In this document: piece after piece, positions 62,548-64,000 of the stretch
How the letters are laid out: every line of letters starts with the position of its first letter
Position numbering within the stretch: the first letter of the stretch is position 1
Origin: Kutzneria buriramensis
Lineage (GTDB): Bacteria > Actinomycetota > Actinomycetes > Mycobacteriales > Pseudonocardiaceae
Direction: 5' to 3'
DNA length: 64,000 nucleotides
NCBI RefSeq assembly: GCF_003387475.1
Contig: NZ_QUNO01000012.1
Location: 347,579-411,578 of the forward strand
Translations under genes and position numbers: made by a program
Notes under the pieces: model-generated
Databases searched by the model: none
Seen by the model: only the letters and a program-made list of their open reading frames with translations
What the model was told of the DNA's origin: nothing

Positions 62548-63765
62548 GTGCTGTACGTCCTGGGTGTGGTGCTGTTCGCGCTGGGCATCGGCATCTCCGT
62601 GGCCCTGCACGAGTTCGGCCACCTGCTGACGGCCAAGGCCTTCGGCATGAAGGTGACCCGGTACTTCATCGGGTTCGGCCCGAAGATCTGGTCCTTCCGC
62701 CGCGGCGAGACCGAGTACGGGCTCAAGATCATCCCGGCCGGCGGGTTCTGCGACATCGTCGGCATGACCGCGCTGGACGAGGTCGCCCCCGAGGACGCGC
62801 CGCGCGCCTTCTACCGGCAGAAGACCTGGAAGCGGGTCATCGTGCTGTCGGCCGGCTCGATCACGCACTTCCTGATCGGCCTGCTGGTGGTGTTCGTCGC
62901 GGCGATCTCGCTGGGCCTGCCCAACTCCGACGACCAGCCGATCGCCGGCCAGATCGCCCAGTGCGCGCAGGCCACCCAGGACCCGGTCACGGGCAAGTAC
63001 AGCGACTGCACGCCGTCGGACCCGGCCCCGGCGAAGGCGGCGGGCATGCAGGTCGGCGACCGGGTGCTGTCGGTCGCGGGCCGCCCGATCTCCACCTACA
63101 CCGACATGGTGAACATCACCCACGACGCCAAGGGCCCCACGCCCTTCGTGGTCGAGCGGGACGGCAAGCAGCTGACGCTGACCATCGACGTGGTCAAGGT
63201 GCAGCGCATCCTGGACCTGACCAAGCCGCTGGGCGCGAACGACCCCACCGGGTCGGTGGGCGCGATCGGCATGGTGCGCTCCAACACCGTCACCTACGGC
63301 CCGATCGCCGCGCTCGGCGCGACGGGCGTGTTCACCGGGCAGATGTTCGAGGCCGTGTGGGAGGGCCTCAAGGCGCTGCCGACGAAGATCCCGGCGCTGC
63401 TGACCGCGATCGGCGGCGGCCAGCGCGACCCGAACGCGCCGGTCAGCGTGGTCGGCGCCAGCCTCATCGGCGGCCAGGCGGCCGACCTCGGGGCCTGGTG
63501 GTTCTTCGTGATCCTGTTGGCCAACCTGAACTTCTTCGTCGGCGTGTTCAACCTGTTGCCGCTGCTGCCGCTGGACGGCGGGCACATCGCGGTCAACCTG
63601 TACGAGCGGGTGCGCGACCAGGTGCGCAAGTGGCGGGGCAAGCCGGCCGGCGCCCCGGTCGACTACCTCAAGTTGCTGCCGCTGACCTATGTGCTGGTGC
63701 TGCTGGGTGGCGCGTACACCCTGTTGGCCATCACCGCGGACATCGTGAATCCGATCAAGCTGTGA
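62548..63765 (+). CDS. rip1: Site-2 intramembrane metalloprotease (Rip1/RseP family)
   Basis: Cleaves membrane-bound anti-sigma factors during regulated intramembrane proteolysis. The 405 residues have HEFGHLLTAKAFGMKV (zinc HExxH), a PDZ-like region (GMQVGDRVLSVAGRPI) and LLPLLPLDGGHIAVNLYERV (late Asp of the active site). The GTG is 3 bp after the dxr stop. The symbol follows the mycobacterial name. It could act on the anti-sigma factor seen at the window start, but that is speculation. Confidence 0.95.
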   Translation: MLYVLGVVLFALGIGISVALHEFGHLLTAKAFGMKVTRYFIGFGPKIWSFRRGETEYGLKIIPAGGFCDIVGMTALDEVAPEDAPRAFYRQKTWKRVIVLSAGSITHFLIGLLVVFVAAISLGLPNSDDQPIAGQIAQCAQATQDPVTGKYSDCTPSDPAPAKAAGMQVGDRVLSVAGRPISTYTDMVNITHDAKGPTPFVVERDGKQLTLTIDVVKVQRILDLTKPLGANDPTGSVGAIGMVRSNTVTYGPIAALGATGVFTGQMFEAVWEGLKALPTKIPALLTAIGGGQRDPNAPVSVVGASLIGGQAADLGAWWFFVILLANLNFFVGVFNLLPLLPLDGGHIAVNLYERVRDQVRKWRGKPAGAPVDYLKLLPLTYVLVLLGGAYTLLAITADIVNPIKL

Positions 63766-63893
63766 ACGCTGGGTCGACCAGGTGGTGACGCTGCGTGAGT
63801 ATCTGTAGCGTCACGTAGCCGCGGCGCGCGTCCTGGACCGTTCAGCCGGTAAGTTGTAGGCGTAGAGGACCCCGTCGATCTGAATGGATCAGC

Positions 63894-64000
63894 ATGGTTG
63901 TCAGCCTTGGTATGCCTGCGACTCCGCCGCCGGTGTTGAGCGAGCGGCGCCGGACCCGGCAGCTGCGCGTCGGCTCGGTCGGCGTCGGCAGTGACTACCC
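63894..64000 (+). CDS. ispG: 4-hydroxy-3-methylbut-2-enyl diphosphate synthase (3' end outside window)
   Basis: The MEP-pathway enzyme that reduces the cyclic diphosphate with an iron-sulfur cluster. Only 35 residues are visible: the N-terminus with [20 protein letters not shown] and GVGSDYP, matching the ARRKTRQIxVGxVxVGGDAP-type start of IspG. The start may be the ATG at 63894 or at 63912. It lies 128 bp after rip1; no other gene is in that gap. Confidence 0.88.
   Translation, partial: MVVSLGMPATPPPVLSERRRTRQLRVGSVGVGSDY

Overview
This window is core chromosome of a high-GC, filamentous actinomycete. I place it most probably in the Pseudonocardiales, by inference from gene order and codon use. 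The backbone order is smc, ftsY, amt-glnB-glnD, ffh, rpsP-KH-rimM-trmD, rplS-lepB-lepB-rnhB-DUF2469, yraN-comM-dprA, xerC, whiG, M23 peptidase, rpsB-tsf-pyrH-frr-cdsA, rlmN, dxr-rip1-ispG. This is the conserved actinobacterial housekeeping axis. A WhiG-type sigma factor points to a sporulating or at least filamentous organism. GTG starts, ATGA/GTGA/TGATG stop-start overlaps and apparently leaderless promoters are common throughout.

Between the backbone genes sit accessory blocks. (1) 0-3.4 kb: an ECF sigma/anti-sigma pair (sigma truncated by the window edge) and a secreted peptidoglycan amidase. (2) 7.3-19 kb, between smc and ftsY: a cNMP-binding Crp-like regulator divergent from a class III cyclase-homology protein and a membrane protein, then a giant SARP/NB-ARC/TPR regulator, a membrane diguanylate cyclase, an MFS exporter, and an anmK/sodium-symporter pair for cell-wall sugar recycling. 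(3) 20.5-22.2 kb: a DUF3311 plus monocarboxylate-type symporter pair. (4) 26.5-31.8 kb: an alcohol dehydrogenase, an amidohydrolase and two CPBP proteases around ffh. (5) 43.2-46.6 kb: a four-gene operon of an AMP-ligase, a phosphosulfolactate-synthase-like enzyme, a VOC protein and a phosphatase. (6) 51.9-56.6 kb: a DUF1479 oxygenase-like gene divergent from a ROK regulator, a VOC protein, a methyltransferase and a PadR regulator. (7) 57.8-61.2 kb: an AbiE-like toxin-antitoxin pair with a strong inverted-repeat operator, a carbonic anhydrase, and two small membrane proteins.

Working units: nitrogen sensing and uptake (amt-glnB-glnD, with a possible GlnR box); protein targeting and export (ftsY, ffh, two signal peptidases); ribosome and tRNA maturation (rpsP to rplS, rpsB to frr, rlmN); DNA uptake and recombination (comM, dprA, xerC); and isoprenoid synthesis with regulated intramembrane proteolysis (dxr, rip1, start of ispG).

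The best candidate for an undescribed system is 7.3-10.3 kb. The last residues of the cyclase-like protein and the first residues of the following membrane protein carry the same short QHNT...G...Q.G.Q.IY motif, and a cNMP receptor-type regulator is encoded divergently next door. The layout is like a cyclic-nucleotide or amyloid-motif signalling module with a membrane effector. Other leads are the AbiE-like pair, the ComA-like operon, a perfect 18-bp hairpin inside lepB, a 22-bp-period direct repeat before rpsP, and DnaA-box nonamers in three intergenic regions.
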